From the NCBI GenBank assembly GCA_963756425.1, contig CAVWNW010000003.1, forward strand, positions 186,001 to 250,000: a DNA stretch of 64,000 nt, given 5' to 3'. The notes below the pieces were generated by a model. That model ran no database searches. It was not told the origin of the DNA and was given only the letters and a program-made list of their open reading frames with translations. This stretch comes from DASQUK01 sp963756425. GTDB lineage: Bacteria; Actinomycetota; Acidimicrobiia; Acidimicrobiales; VFJN01. Position 1 is the first letter of the stretch; every line of letters begins with the position of its first letter. Shown one piece after another: positions 18,719 to 26,615 of this stretch. A program made the translations under genes and the position numbers.

Positions 18719-19057
18719 TCACCCGTCGTACAGGTCGAGATCGGAGCCGATGGCCAGCGCGACCTCCGGTGCCGCGGAACTCACCCGGGCGCTGCCCACG
18801 ATGGGCGCCAGCGCCTCCAGCACCGCCACCACCTCGGCGTCGCTGGCCCCGGCCGCCAGGGCATTCGTGACGCACCATTGATAGCTGGCGGGTGCGGACC
18901 CGACCGCGACCAGCCCGGCGAGCCGGACCAGCGCCGCGGTCTTCGCATCCAGCCTGGCCGGTTCGCTGTCGATGAGCTCGGTGCCGAGCAGGGACGCCAG
19001 GACGCCCTCCTCGTTGAGGGCCAGCTTGCGCAGGAGATCCTCGTGCTCCGCCTTCAC
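18719..19057 (-). CDS. CMD/AhpD-fold protein 2
   Basis: A 112-aa helical protein, paralogous to CMD-like protein 1. LDAKTAALVRLAGLVA and SYQWCVTNALAAGAS align directly with the first copy. It has a longer acidic N-terminus (KAEHEDLLRKLALNEE) and also lacks a CxxC pair. GTG 19057 is supported by GGGGGAGG six bases upstream; the open frame extends to 19123 without such support. It lies just upstream of LAL regulator 2 on the same strand, with the lipoprotein gene before it. Function unknown. Confidence 0.75.
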   Translation of the reverse strand: MKAEHEDLLRKLALNEEGVLASLLGTELIDSEPARLDAKTAALVRLAGLVAVGSAPASYQWCVTNALAAGASDAEVVAVLEALAPIVGSARVSSAAPEVALAIGSDLDLYDG

Positions 19058-19094
19058 GGCGTGCCTCCCCCGGCTCGGGGCGCTTGGTGCACGA

Positions 19095-19544
19095 TCACGA
19101 GCTCGACGAGCAGTTGAGCGCATTGAGCGCGTTGGTCCATGCAGTCCCGACCTGCTTCACCTCCCCCTCCACGCTGGAGCCCGCTTCGGCCACAGTCTCG
19201 TCGCTCGGTAGATCCTTGACCGAGTCCTCGAGGCTGTTGAACGCGCTCTGGAGCGCCGTCTTGAGCGACGACGACAGGTCGGCCCCAGACGTCTGCACGT
19301 CCTGCAGGTCGGACTGCACCTGGCCAAGCGCGTCCTGGACATCGCCGACGGTGGTCGTTTCCGGGTCCACGTCGGCGTTGGTGATCTGCGTCACCGTCGA
19401 GTCGAGGCTCTGCAGGCTGCTGCAGAGGCTCTGGGCGGCGCCGCCTGCGGACGAGGACCCGCCATCGTCGTCGTCGCCACAAGCCGCCACCACCACCACC
19501 AGAAGACTCACGAGGGCCGCCCGTGAAGCCATACCCAGGGTCAT
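19095..19544 (-). CDS. Small secreted lipoprotein
   Basis: A 149-aa predicted lipoprotein. A signal peptide (SRAALVSLLVVVVAAC) ends in a lipobox Cys at about residue 20, followed by an acidic linker (GDDDDGG) and a helical Ser/Asp-rich domain with coiled-coil character. ATG 19544 follows AGAGGAG with 6-nt spacing; longer frames lack support. A perfect odd palindrome lies 29-41 nt upstream, and a weak island-like element (19607-19626, about 13 of 20) is seen but not counted. The role is unknown; small envelope stress lipoproteins look like this. Confidence 0.75.
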   Translation of the reverse strand: MTLGMASRAALVSLLVVVVAACGDDDDGGSSSAGGAAQSLCSSLQSLDSTVTQITNADVDPETTTVGDVQDALGQVQSDLQDVQTSGADLSSSLKTALQSAFNSLEDSVKDLPSDETVAEAGSSVEGEVKQVGTAWTNALNALNCSSSS

Positions 19545-19572
19545 CCTGCACTCCTCTCGTGCCGCGCCGCCT

Positions 19573-19585
19573 TGACTGCCAGTCA
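19573..19585. promoter_or_regulatory. 13-bp palindrome before the lipoprotein gene
   Basis: TGACTGCCAGTCA is a perfect inverted repeat (6+1+6) centred 35 nt upstream of the lipoprotein ATG. The position suits a repressor operator over the core promoter, though one short palindrome can arise by chance. Confidence 0.3.
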
Positions 19586-19654
19586 GCAGGACACCCGCGC
19601 CGTTCGCATCGCCCACAGTGGACGATTCACGTCCCCGAGGGACCGACCGCTACC

Positions 19655-20044
19655 TCAGGCTTCGTCGAAGTCCTCGGGGAACGCCGTCAGCGTCCAGATG
19701 ATGGTGACGCTGAGCGCCATGACAACGAGCGCCCAGATCGGCGCGACGAAGATCATGAACACCGAGAGCGCCGCGACGATGAAGGCCCAGATGAGCCCGA
19801 GCGTCTGACCGACTACGGATCGCTGATAGATCAGCCACGACGTGATGAGCTGCAGCACGCCGATGATCAGCCAGAACCATCCCCACGCCGTTATGTTGAC
19901 CCCGAAGAGCACCTCGTGCAGCGCCTCGGTCTGGTCGTCCTCCGCTATGGCCGCGATGCCGCTCAAGATGTTGAAAACGCCAACGATGGCGGCGATGACC
20001 GCCGCAAACGTCACCCAACCGCTGCGAATTCGCACAGATTCCAC
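19655..20044 (-). CDS. DUF7144-type membrane protein
   Basis: A 129-aa protein with four membrane segments. It starts with the family signature SGWVTFAAVIAAIVGVFNI, has WGWFWLIIGVLQL in the middle and ends in an acidic tail (FPEDFDEA). GTG 20044 is chosen for a textbook AAGGAGG five bases upstream; the open frame reaches back through an island element that lies 56 nt upstream. Members of this actinobacterial family are common near stress genes, but no function is established. Confidence 0.82.
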   Translation of the reverse strand: MESVRIRSGWVTFAAVIAAIVGVFNILSGIAAIAEDDQTEALHEVLFGVNITAWGWFWLIIGVLQLITSWLIYQRSVVGQTLGLIWAFIVAALSVFMIFVAPIWALVVMALSVTIIWTLTAFPEDFDEA

Positions 20045-20100
20045 TTCAGCCTCCTTGGGCCAGTGATCGCGTCGATGGTGCCGCACGGGTCGGGTGCTGA

Positions 20101-20120
20101 CATCACCCGATCTGGATGAA
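20101..20120 (-). promoter_or_regulatory. 20-bp island element, copy 6
   Basis: Minus-strand reading TTCATCCAGATCGGGTGATG, 56 nt upstream of the DUF7144 GTG, the same spacing as at ndh. It pairs back to back with copy 7, giving a divergent promoter region of 208 bp. Confidence 0.62.
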
Positions 20121-20171
20121 CGGCGCACGGCATGTTCCGAGCCGTATCGTGGTGCCGGTCATCGGTCTGGA

Positions 20172-20191
20172 ATCACCCGGTGTGGGCGATG
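20172..20191 (+). promoter_or_regulatory. 20-bp island element, copy 7
   Basis: ATCACCCGGTGTGGGCGATG keeps TCACCC and GGGCGATG and matches 16 of 20 consensus positions. It faces the small gene starting at 20253, 61 nt away. It is weaker than the others and could be a chance match, but its place opposite copy 6 argues for it. Confidence 0.45.
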
Positions 20192-20252
20192 TGCAGGCGC
20201 CGGGTCGCTTCTTGACTCAAATCTGGCCTCAATCCGCGACGGGGGTTCGAGC

Positions 20253-20654
20253 ATGTCCACCAGCACCGCGCCCGAGAGTGATCCGATGGGCGAAGGCTAC
20301 GCAGCCCACCTCGACGAGGACATGCCGACGCGGTTCACGCGCGGTGTCGTCGACGGCTTCACCGAGGCATCGGAGGCGTTCTCGCACGAACTCGAGGGCA
20401 CGAACCGATTCCCCGACCTGATGGGCCGTTCGGTCGCCGGCGTGATCCGCGCCAATGCGCGCCTGCTCGACGAGCTCGCGACCGTTGTCCGCCAGATGTC
20501 CGACGGGATGAGCGTGCGGTCACAGGCAGGCGCCAACGACGAGCTCGACTACGAACGCCTCGCCAACCTGGTCGCGCAGCGGCTCAGCTCGATGGACGTC
20601 AAGGCGAACGCGGCCGACGCGGCGGAATCGACGGCCCGTAGCCGCAAGGCGTAG
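20253..20654 (+). CDS. Hypothetical helical, acidic protein
   Basis: A 133-aa soluble protein that I do not recognise. It looks wholly helical and polar, with segments such as DEDMPTRFTRGVVDGFTEAS and RANARLLDELATVVRQM; phasin-like or surface-coating proteins have a similar make-up, but there is no specific evidence. ATG 20253 is preceded by GGGGG 8 nt upstream; the open frame from 20094 crosses the divergent promoter region and is unlikely. It is divergent from the DUF7144 gene and convergent with the UbiB-like gene (26 nt between stops). Confidence 0.6.
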   Translation: MSTSTAPESDPMGEGYAAHLDEDMPTRFTRGVVDGFTEASEAFSHELEGTNRFPDLMGRSVAGVIRANARLLDELATVVRQMSDGMSVRSQAGANDELDYERLANLVAQRLSSMDVKANAADAAESTARSRKA

Positions 20655-20680
20655 CCCGGCGACGCCCCAGGGGGCCCGCG

Positions 20681-22366
20681 TCAATCCTCGATCCTCCGGA
20701 TGAACGAGCTGAGGATCAGGGCGGTGAGGACACCGATGGTGACCGCCGGCCAGGGGTTGTCGGCGGTGCGCAAGATGAACCGCCCGAACGCACCTTCCGA
20801 GGAGACGTCGGGCTTGATCACGGCCAGCCCCAGGGCGCCGATGACCGCCAGCACCGACACCCGGCGCAGGAGCCGGAGGGTATAGGGGATGAGGCGCTCG
20901 CCGGCCGACAGCGTGCGCAACGTCTGGCGGCCGATGTCGGGCAACCTTCGCACCAGCCATTCCATGGTGTCCGCCGCAGCGCCCGGCGCACGAGCCACCC
21001 GGAACGCCGTGTACGGAGATGTCAGCGACTCCCTCACCGTCGTCTGCGCCATGTCGATGGAGAGGTCGTAGATGAACCGGCGGAGGTGGCCCCGGGTGTC
21101 GATCGAGGGATAGAGGCTGAGCATCACGATGTCGGCGACGACGATCGTGCGGTACAGCTGCACGGCGCTCGACGTCGTCGGTAGCCGGTTGCGGCGCAGG
21201 GTCGCCAAGGTCTTGACCAGGAGCGCACCGGTGCTCTTCTGAGCGAGCGGCGCACTCGGGTCGCGGGACGCCACCAGGTAATCGCTCATGATGCGCTTGA
21301 TCTCCTGCTCGAACCGGCTGAGGTTCCGGTAGGGCAGCGGCTCCATGCCCTCGAGCAGCGCGAGGTAGGCGACGTGGACCCTCTCGTTGGCAATCGCCTC
21401 CCTCAGCCGTAGTTGCAGCTCCCACTGGCGCTCGTCGAGCCAGCCGCAGGCACCGAAGTCGACCCAGTTGAGCGTGCCGCCATCGCTGACGATCAGGTTC
21501 GAGGGATGAGGGTCGGCGTTGAACGTCCGATAGCGCATGGTCTGCTCGAGGACGGACCGCAGCAGGATCACCGCGGTGCGGTGGGGCGTGATCCCCCGCG
21601 CCGCCCACACGTCGAGAATGCCGCTGTTGCCGTTGGTGGTGGCGGTGAGCATCTCCCGCACGGTCACGCCCCGCACGCGCTCCATGGTGAGCACATTGCG
21701 GCTCGACAGTTCGCGGTGCACCCGGGGTGCGTAGTGGGCGATCGCGTCGGCGGCCATCCGCTCGTGCAGGAAGGCCGTGTACATCGCCTCACGCCCCAGG
21801 TCGAGCTCTTCGATGGCGGTCCGGGAGAGGTCGTCGATCAGACCGCTCACATCCAGGCCGTGCAGGACGGGAAGCAGGTCGAGTACGTGGGCGCTCAACC
21901 CCAGGAACCGGAGATCGACACGAACCCGGTCGCCGATCCCCGGCTTCAGGACCTTGACGACCACCTCGTCGCCGTCGGGGAGCACCGCGCCGTGGACCTG
22001 CGCCAACGATGCCGTCGCCAGCGGATCGGTCTCGAACGAGGCAAACGCCTCGGATATCGGGCGACCCAAACCACGCTCGATCTCCTCGATGATCTTGGGG
22101 GTCGGCACCGGACGTAGCGAGTCGAGGAGCTTGCCGAGCTCCTCGGTGTACGCAGGCGGCAGGAGGTCGTAGCGCGTGGCCAGCAGCTGACCAACCTTGA
22201 CGTAGCCGCCACCGCAGGTCTCGAAGTACCAGCGCAGTACCCGCGGACCGACCGTGGGCCCGAACACGTTGCGGACCAGCAAGATGGGTGTAACGAGCAA
22301 GGTGAGGGCGAAGAGCCGCGTGAGGCGGGCGATCGCATGGAGCACGCGCGAGAGCCAGGCGCGCAT
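20681..22366 (-). CDS. ABC1/AarF/UbiB-family atypical kinase
   Basis: A 561-aa protein-kinase-like protein of the UbiB/ABC1 family, linked to quinone biosynthesis or lipid homeostasis. The order is N-terminal hydrophobic segment, KxGQ motif (YVKVGQLLATRYDLLP, about 56-71), an Ala-rich loop (TASLAQVHGA), the ATP-binding Lys (VVVKVLKPG), FNADPHPSNLIV and the metal-binding WVDFGACG. Two C-terminal membrane segments anchor it. ATG 22366 is 72 nt from the divergent gad island element; no element faces it. Beside NDH-2 and cytochrome bd genes, a part in quinone supply is plausible. Confidence 0.88.
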   Translation of the reverse strand: MRAWLSRVLHAIARLTRLFALTLLVTPILLVRNVFGPTVGPRVLRWYFETCGGGYVKVGQLLATRYDLLPPAYTEELGKLLDSLRPVPTPKIIEEIERGLGRPISEAFASFETDPLATASLAQVHGAVLPDGDEVVVKVLKPGIGDRVRVDLRFLGLSAHVLDLLPVLHGLDVSGLIDDLSRTAIEELDLGREAMYTAFLHERMAADAIAHYAPRVHRELSSRNVLTMERVRGVTVREMLTATTNGNSGILDVWAARGITPHRTAVILLRSVLEQTMRYRTFNADPHPSNLIVSDGGTLNWVDFGACGWLDERQWELQLRLREAIANERVHVAYLALLEGMEPLPYRNLSRFEQEIKRIMSDYLVASRDPSAPLAQKSTGALLVKTLATLRRNRLPTTSSAVQLYRTIVVADIVMLSLYPSIDTRGHLRRFIYDLSIDMAQTTVRESLTSPYTAFRVARAPGAAADTMEWLVRRLPDIGRQTLRTLSAGERLIPYTLRLLRRVSVLAVIGALGLAVIKPDVSSEGAFGRFILRTADNPWPAVTIGVLTALILSSFIRRIED

Positions 22367-22438
22367 GGCTAGTGGGGGAGGTCGCCGATCACCCCGGCGA
22401 TGCTACGCAACCCGTCCTGGTAGGGCGGGACTCGGGAA

Positions 22439-22458
22439 TTCACCCCGATGGGGGGACG
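22439..22458 (+). promoter_or_regulatory. 20-bp island element, copy 8, upstream of gad
   Basis: TTCACCCCGATGGGGGGACG, 55 nt upstream of the glutamate decarboxylase ATG. It shares CCCGATGGGGGGA with the ndh copy, the two forming a sub-type of the element. Confidence 0.65.
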
Positions 22459-22513
22459 TGGCGGGCGCCACCGTTCCGTACCGTCGGGGCAGGCCCAGCG
22501 GAAGGCAAACCCC

Positions 22514-23906
22514 ATGGCACTTCACCGCAAGATCGCCGAGGACTCGACTCCTTTGTCCGTGAACCCCGTCTACACGCGAGGCGGGGAGGCGACGCACGCG
22601 CCGCGCCACACCATGCCGGACACGGAGATGCTTCCGGAGACCGCCTACCAGATCGTGCACGACGAGCTGATCCTCGACGGCAACGCGCGCCTGAACCTGG
22701 CCACGTTCGTGACGACGTGGATGGAGCCCCAGGCACGCGTGTTGATGGCCGAGACGTTCGACAAGAACATGATCGACAAGGACGAGTACCCCCGCACCGC
22801 GGAGCTCGAGCAGCGCTGCGTGAACATGCTGAGCCGGCTGTGGAACTCGCCCGACGAGGACGAGGCCACGGGAACGTCAACGACCGGCTCCAGCGAGGCC
22901 GCGATGCTCGCCGGCATGGCGCTGAAGTGGCGCTGGCGCGAGCGCCGGCGTGCGGCCGGCAAGGCCACGGACCGGCCCAACATGGTCATGGGCGCGAACG
23001 TGCAGGTCTGCTGGGAGAAGTTCTGCCGCTACTGGGACGTCGAGGCCCGGCTGGTCCCCATGGACGGCGACCGCTTTCACCTGACTGCCGAACCTGCGGT
23101 TCAGCACTGCGACGAGAACACGATCGGTGTCGTCGCGGTGCTCGGCTCGACGTTCGACGGGTCGTACGAGCCGGTCGCCGACATCTGCGCCGCGCTCGAC
23201 CGGCTCGAGGCCGACACGCGGGCTCGACGTGCCGGTGCACGTCGACGGGGCGTCGGGTGCCTTCATCGCACCGTTCCTCGACCCCGACCTCGTCTGGGAC
23301 TTCCGGCTGCCGCGGGTGCAGTCGATCAACGCCTCGGGCCACAAGTACGGGCTCGTGTACCCCGGCGTCGGATGGGTGATCTGGCGCGACCCGGACGCAC
23401 TCCCGGACGACCTCGTGTTCAAGGTCAACTACCTCGGCGGGGACATGCCGACCTTCGCGTTGAACTTCTCGCGGCCCGGCAACCAGGTCGGAGCCCAGTA
23501 CTACAACTTCCTGCGCCTGGGCTTCGACGGCTACCGGCGCGTGCAACAGGCCGCTCGCGACGTGGCCCGCTACACGGCGGACGCAGTTGCCAAGATCGGC
23601 CCGTTCCGGCTGATCACCGACGGCAGCGAGCTCCCCGTCTTCGCGTTCACCCTCGACGGGAGCGAACGGCCCTACACGGTGTTCGACATCTCCGAGCGCC
23701 TGCGTGACCGGGGCTGGCTGGTGCCCGCGTACACGTTCCCCGAGAACCGGCAGGACCTCGCGGCGCTGCGCATCGTCATCCGCAACGGCGTCTCCCGCGA
23801 CCTCGCCGACATGCTCATCGCCGATCTTCGCCGGCACGTCGAGTACCTCGAGCAGCTCCCGGCGCCTCTACCCGACACCGGGGGCCGCGAGGGCTTCCGT
23901 CACTGA
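22514..23906 (+). CDS. gadB: Glutamate decarboxylase (one-base frameshift)
   Basis: A PLP-dependent fold-type I decarboxylase turning glutamate into GABA and CO2, which consumes a proton and gives acid resistance. About 463 aa once joined, the usual length. TSTTGSSEAAMLAGMALKWRWR, VDGASGAF and the PLP-binding Lys in NASGHKYG are present. The frame changes near 23219: removing one C restores ADTGLDVPVHVDGASG. GGAAGG precedes ATG 22514. The gene overlaps convergent cydB2 by 7 nt at its 3' end, so antisense overlap of the transcripts is likely. No GABA antiporter gene is adjacent. An island element is 55 nt upstream. Confidence 0.88.
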
Positions 23907-24949
23907 ACGAGCCCAGTCGGGCCCGAGTAGGCCTCTGTCGGGCCGGGCTCCTCCGCGATCTCGCCGCGTTGGCCGAGCACGTACAGCAGGATGAGCGCGG
24001 GGACCGCGGTGACCAGTGCCACCAGGAACCAGACGAGGATCCAGCGCATGGTGACGGCGGCACCGGCACCGTCGTCGACGGTCAGGTCGAAGGGCAGGAG
24101 ATACGGAAACTGGGAGACGCCCCATGTCCAGACCAGGGCGCCGACCGCCAGCGCTGCGCCGGCGCGCACGCCCTTGGTGGAGCGGCGCCCTAGCAGCACG
24201 AGCGTGACGACCAGGGCCACGCTGGCGACGATCAGCAGCGCCAGCCCCCGGCCGGTCAGGCGTTCGTACATCCGCCGGTCGTCCGCGCGCAGGGCGCCGA
24301 CCGCGCCGATGCCGACCAGCACCGCGACGGTGCCGGCGGCGATCGCCCGTATCCGGAAGTAGTCGTGCAGGCCGCGCTCGCCGCGGTGGTTGGCCTCGAC
24401 GACCAGGTAGACCGCGGCCAGGAACGCGCCGAGCGCCACGGCGAGCAGGCCCACGAGGACCGACGTTGGATTCCACCAGCTGGTCACGCGGTTGCCGGCG
24501 GCGACGCCCTCCGGCACGCGGCCGGCCAGCAGCGCACCCACCGTGGCGCCGAGGAAGAACGGGGTGACGAGCGAGCCGATGCCGAACGTCCAGCCGGCGA
24601 TGTGGCGTTGGCGTGCGCGTGCGGCGTTCTTGCGGAAGGCGAAGCTCGATCCCCGCAGGACGATCCCGAGTGCGGCGAGCGTGAGGGGGATGTACAGCGT
24701 CGTCATGATCGACGCGAACGCGAGGCCGAAGGCGGTCCAGCACACCACGATGCAGAAGACGAGCCAGACGTGGTTGGCCTCCCACACGGTGCCGATCGCC
24801 GAGTCGATGAGTGCCCTGGGGCGCTCCCCCCGGCGGCGGCCGCCGCCGATGAAGTCCCAGAAGCCGGCGCCGAAGTCCGCCATGCCCGTCCAGGCGTAGA
24901 GCGTCACGCCGACCATCAGCACGACGGCGACGCCGTCTGCTGCACTCAC
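23900..24949 (-). CDS. cydB: Cytochrome bd ubiquinol oxidase subunit II (copy 2)
   Basis: A second CydB, 349 aa, with the same family blocks as copy 1 (ADFGAGFWDFI, GTVWEANHVWLVF, GIVLRGSSFAFRK) and about eight membrane segments. The GTG start overlaps the cydA2 stop by GTGA, so the pair is translationally coupled. Its 3' end overlaps convergent gad by 7 nt. Sequence differences from copy 1 are spread throughout, so it is not a recent duplicate. Confidence 0.92.
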   Translation of the reverse strand: MSAADGVAVVLMVGVTLYAWTGMADFGAGFWDFIGGGRRRGERPRALIDSAIGTVWEANHVWLVFCIVVCWTAFGLAFASIMTTLYIPLTLAALGIVLRGSSFAFRKNAARARQRHIAGWTFGIGSLVTPFFLGATVGALLAGRVPEGVAAGNRVTSWWNPTSVLVGLLAVALGAFLAAVYLVVEANHRGERGLHDYFRIRAIAAGTVAVLVGIGAVGALRADDRRMYERLTGRGLALLIVASVALVVTLVLLGRRSTKGVRAGAALAVGALVWTWGVSQFPYLLPFDLTVDDGAGAAVTMRWILVWFLVALVTAVPALILLYVLGQRGEIAEEPGPTEAYSGPTGLVQ

Positions 24950-26368
24950 GGATGGTCCTCACCGACGGCGGTGAGCTCTGGGCCGGGAGCGTCCGGCGGC
25001 CCGTAGGGCACCGACGCATCGTCGGCGTCCTGACGCTGCCAACGGCGCGACATCGCCCGCAACACCCGGATCGTCCCGATGCCGATGGCGACGTAGATGA
25101 CGGCGATCACGGCGAAGGTCAGCCAGATGTTCCCGGACGTGGTGACGGCGTCGGCTGTGCGCTCGGTGTTGTAGACGATCCAGGGCTGGCGGCCGACCTC
25201 GGTGACGATCCAGCCGCACTCGATCGCGATGTAGGAGAGCACGCCCGCGGCCGCGGCCACCCACAGGAACAGGCGGGCCTTGGGGACCTCGCGGCGCCGC
25301 CAGTAGGCGATGGCGAACCAGGCGACCAGCCCGAGCAGCAGGGTGCCGATGCCCACCATGATGTCGAACGCCCAGTGCACCAGGGTCACGTTCGACGGCC
25401 GGTCGCCGGGGTCGACGCTGTCGAGGCCGTGGACCTCCGTGTCGCGACTGAAGCCGGCGAGGATCGAGTTGAGGCCCGGGATGCTGATGCCCCCGGACAC
25501 GGTGTTGTCGTCGCTGTCGTAGCGGCCGAAGAGGACCTCCGGCTGGTCGCTGCCGGTTTCGGTGACCACCTCCATGGCCGCGAACTTGACCGGCTGGTCG
25601 TGGAACACCTGCCGGGCCGTGGTGTCGCCGACCGTCATCTGCACGGGGGTCGCGATCGCCGCCACGGTGAACGGGATGAGGATGCCGAGGCGGTGGTAAC
25701 GGTCGCGCCGGCCCCGCAGCCATCCCACGACGTAGATCGACGCCACCGTGAACCCTGCTGCCATGTAGGCCGCGAGGAGGAAGTGCGGCAGCTCGTAGGG
25801 AAGGGCGGCGTTGAAGATCGCACCCCAGGGGTCGATGTTGGTTGGGCGCCCGTCGGACCCGAGGGTGAAGCCAGCCGGCTGGTTCATCCACGAGTTGGCC
25901 GAGATGACGGCGAACGCCCCGGCGATGGCGACGAACGGGATCGGGAACCCGAGCCAGAAGTGCGTCCACGGCCGCAGGCGCTTCCACCCGTAGATGTAGA
26001 TGGCGATGAGGATCGCCTCCAGCATGAACGAGATGGCCTCGATCTGGAACGGCAGGCCGAACACGTCGCCGTAGGTGCCGGTGAGGCCCGGCCACAGCAG
26101 CCCCAATCTCGAACGACAGCACGGTGCCGGTGACCGCTCCGACCGCGAACGTCACGGCCGCGGCGTGCGACCAGCGTCGAGCCAGCGTGAGGGCGACCGG
26201 GTCGTTGTGGCGCAGGCCCTTGTAGTTGGCGATCAGCATGATCGTCGGCAGCGCCACACCGATGGGCACGAGGATGATGTGAAACCCGAGCGTGAACGCC
26301 ATCTGCGAGCGCGCCGGCACGAGCTGTGCCGGCTCGGACGCGAGCAGCCACCACGTCATGGCGGTCAT
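24946..26368 (-). CDS. cydA: Cytochrome bd ubiquinol oxidase subunit I (copy 2, one-base frameshift)
   Basis: A second CydA of about 473 aa. The N part reads ARSQMAFTLGFHIILVP, with the haem-ligand His, to SFEIG; the C part continues from LLWPGLTGTYG in the next frame. The shift is one extra G in the GGGG run at 26101-26104. Blocks such as VQMTVGDTTA and ECGWIVTEVGRQPW match copy 1. ATG 26368 has GGGG 5-8 nt upstream; ATG 26359 is an alternative that would put the island element exactly 33 nt away. It is followed at once by cydB2. Confidence 0.85.
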
Positions 26369-26392
26369 CAGAACCCCGCGGACGCGGCGGCA

Positions 26393-26412
26393 CATCCCCC
26401 TGACGGAGTGAA
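26393..26412 (-). promoter_or_regulatory. 20-bp island element, copy 9, upstream of cydA2
   Basis: Minus-strand reading TTCACTCCGTCAGGGGGATG, 24 nt from ATG 26368 or 33 nt from ATG 26359. It is the last copy I found; the tandem hairpin repeats begin 19 nt further right. Confidence 0.62.
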
Positions 26413-26430
26413 TCAGCCTCGGAAGCCGTA

Positions 26431-26550
26431 CCGGCGTTCGGATGTGCCGGAATCCGGCGCTGTGGAACGCCGGTTCGCGGAGGTCGGCCCCACCCACCCG
26501 TTCCGGCGTTCGGATATGCCGGAAACCGGCGCCTTCGAACGCCGGTTCGC
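26431..26550. repeat. Two tandem 48-bp compound-hairpin repeats, 72-bp period
   Basis: Copy 1 (26431-26478) and copy 2 (26503-26550) differ at only a few positions. Each starts CCGGCGTTC and ends GAACGCCGG-TTCGC, giving a 9-bp outer stem. Inside it is a second hairpin, GCCGGAAwCCGGC. A 24-nt spacer separates the copies. They lie between the cydA2 promoter and the acyl-CoA dehydrogenase start. They may act in RNA as a bidirectional terminator or insulator, or belong to a REP-like family. No other copy was seen in this window. Confidence 0.75.
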
Positions 26551-26615
26551 CGTGCCACCTCTGGTCCCGGCCCCGCCGCATCGGCTGGCTCGCGAATAGA
26601 GGCTACTGTTTACCC

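Noticed and set aside
19607..19626. A possible tenth island element before the lipoprotein gene
   Set aside because: About 13 of 20 positions match, with only the CATCGCCC half kept; it is 62 nt from the start, but too weak to count without a scan.
22384..22402. GCCGATCACCCCGGCGATGC upstream of the UbiB-like gene as an island element
   Set aside because: The two half-sites are fused with the centre missing and lie too near the start codon.
23643..23662. TTCACCCTCGACGGGAGCGA inside gad
   Set aside because: It needs an offset to align and is fully explained by coding sequence (FTLDGSE).
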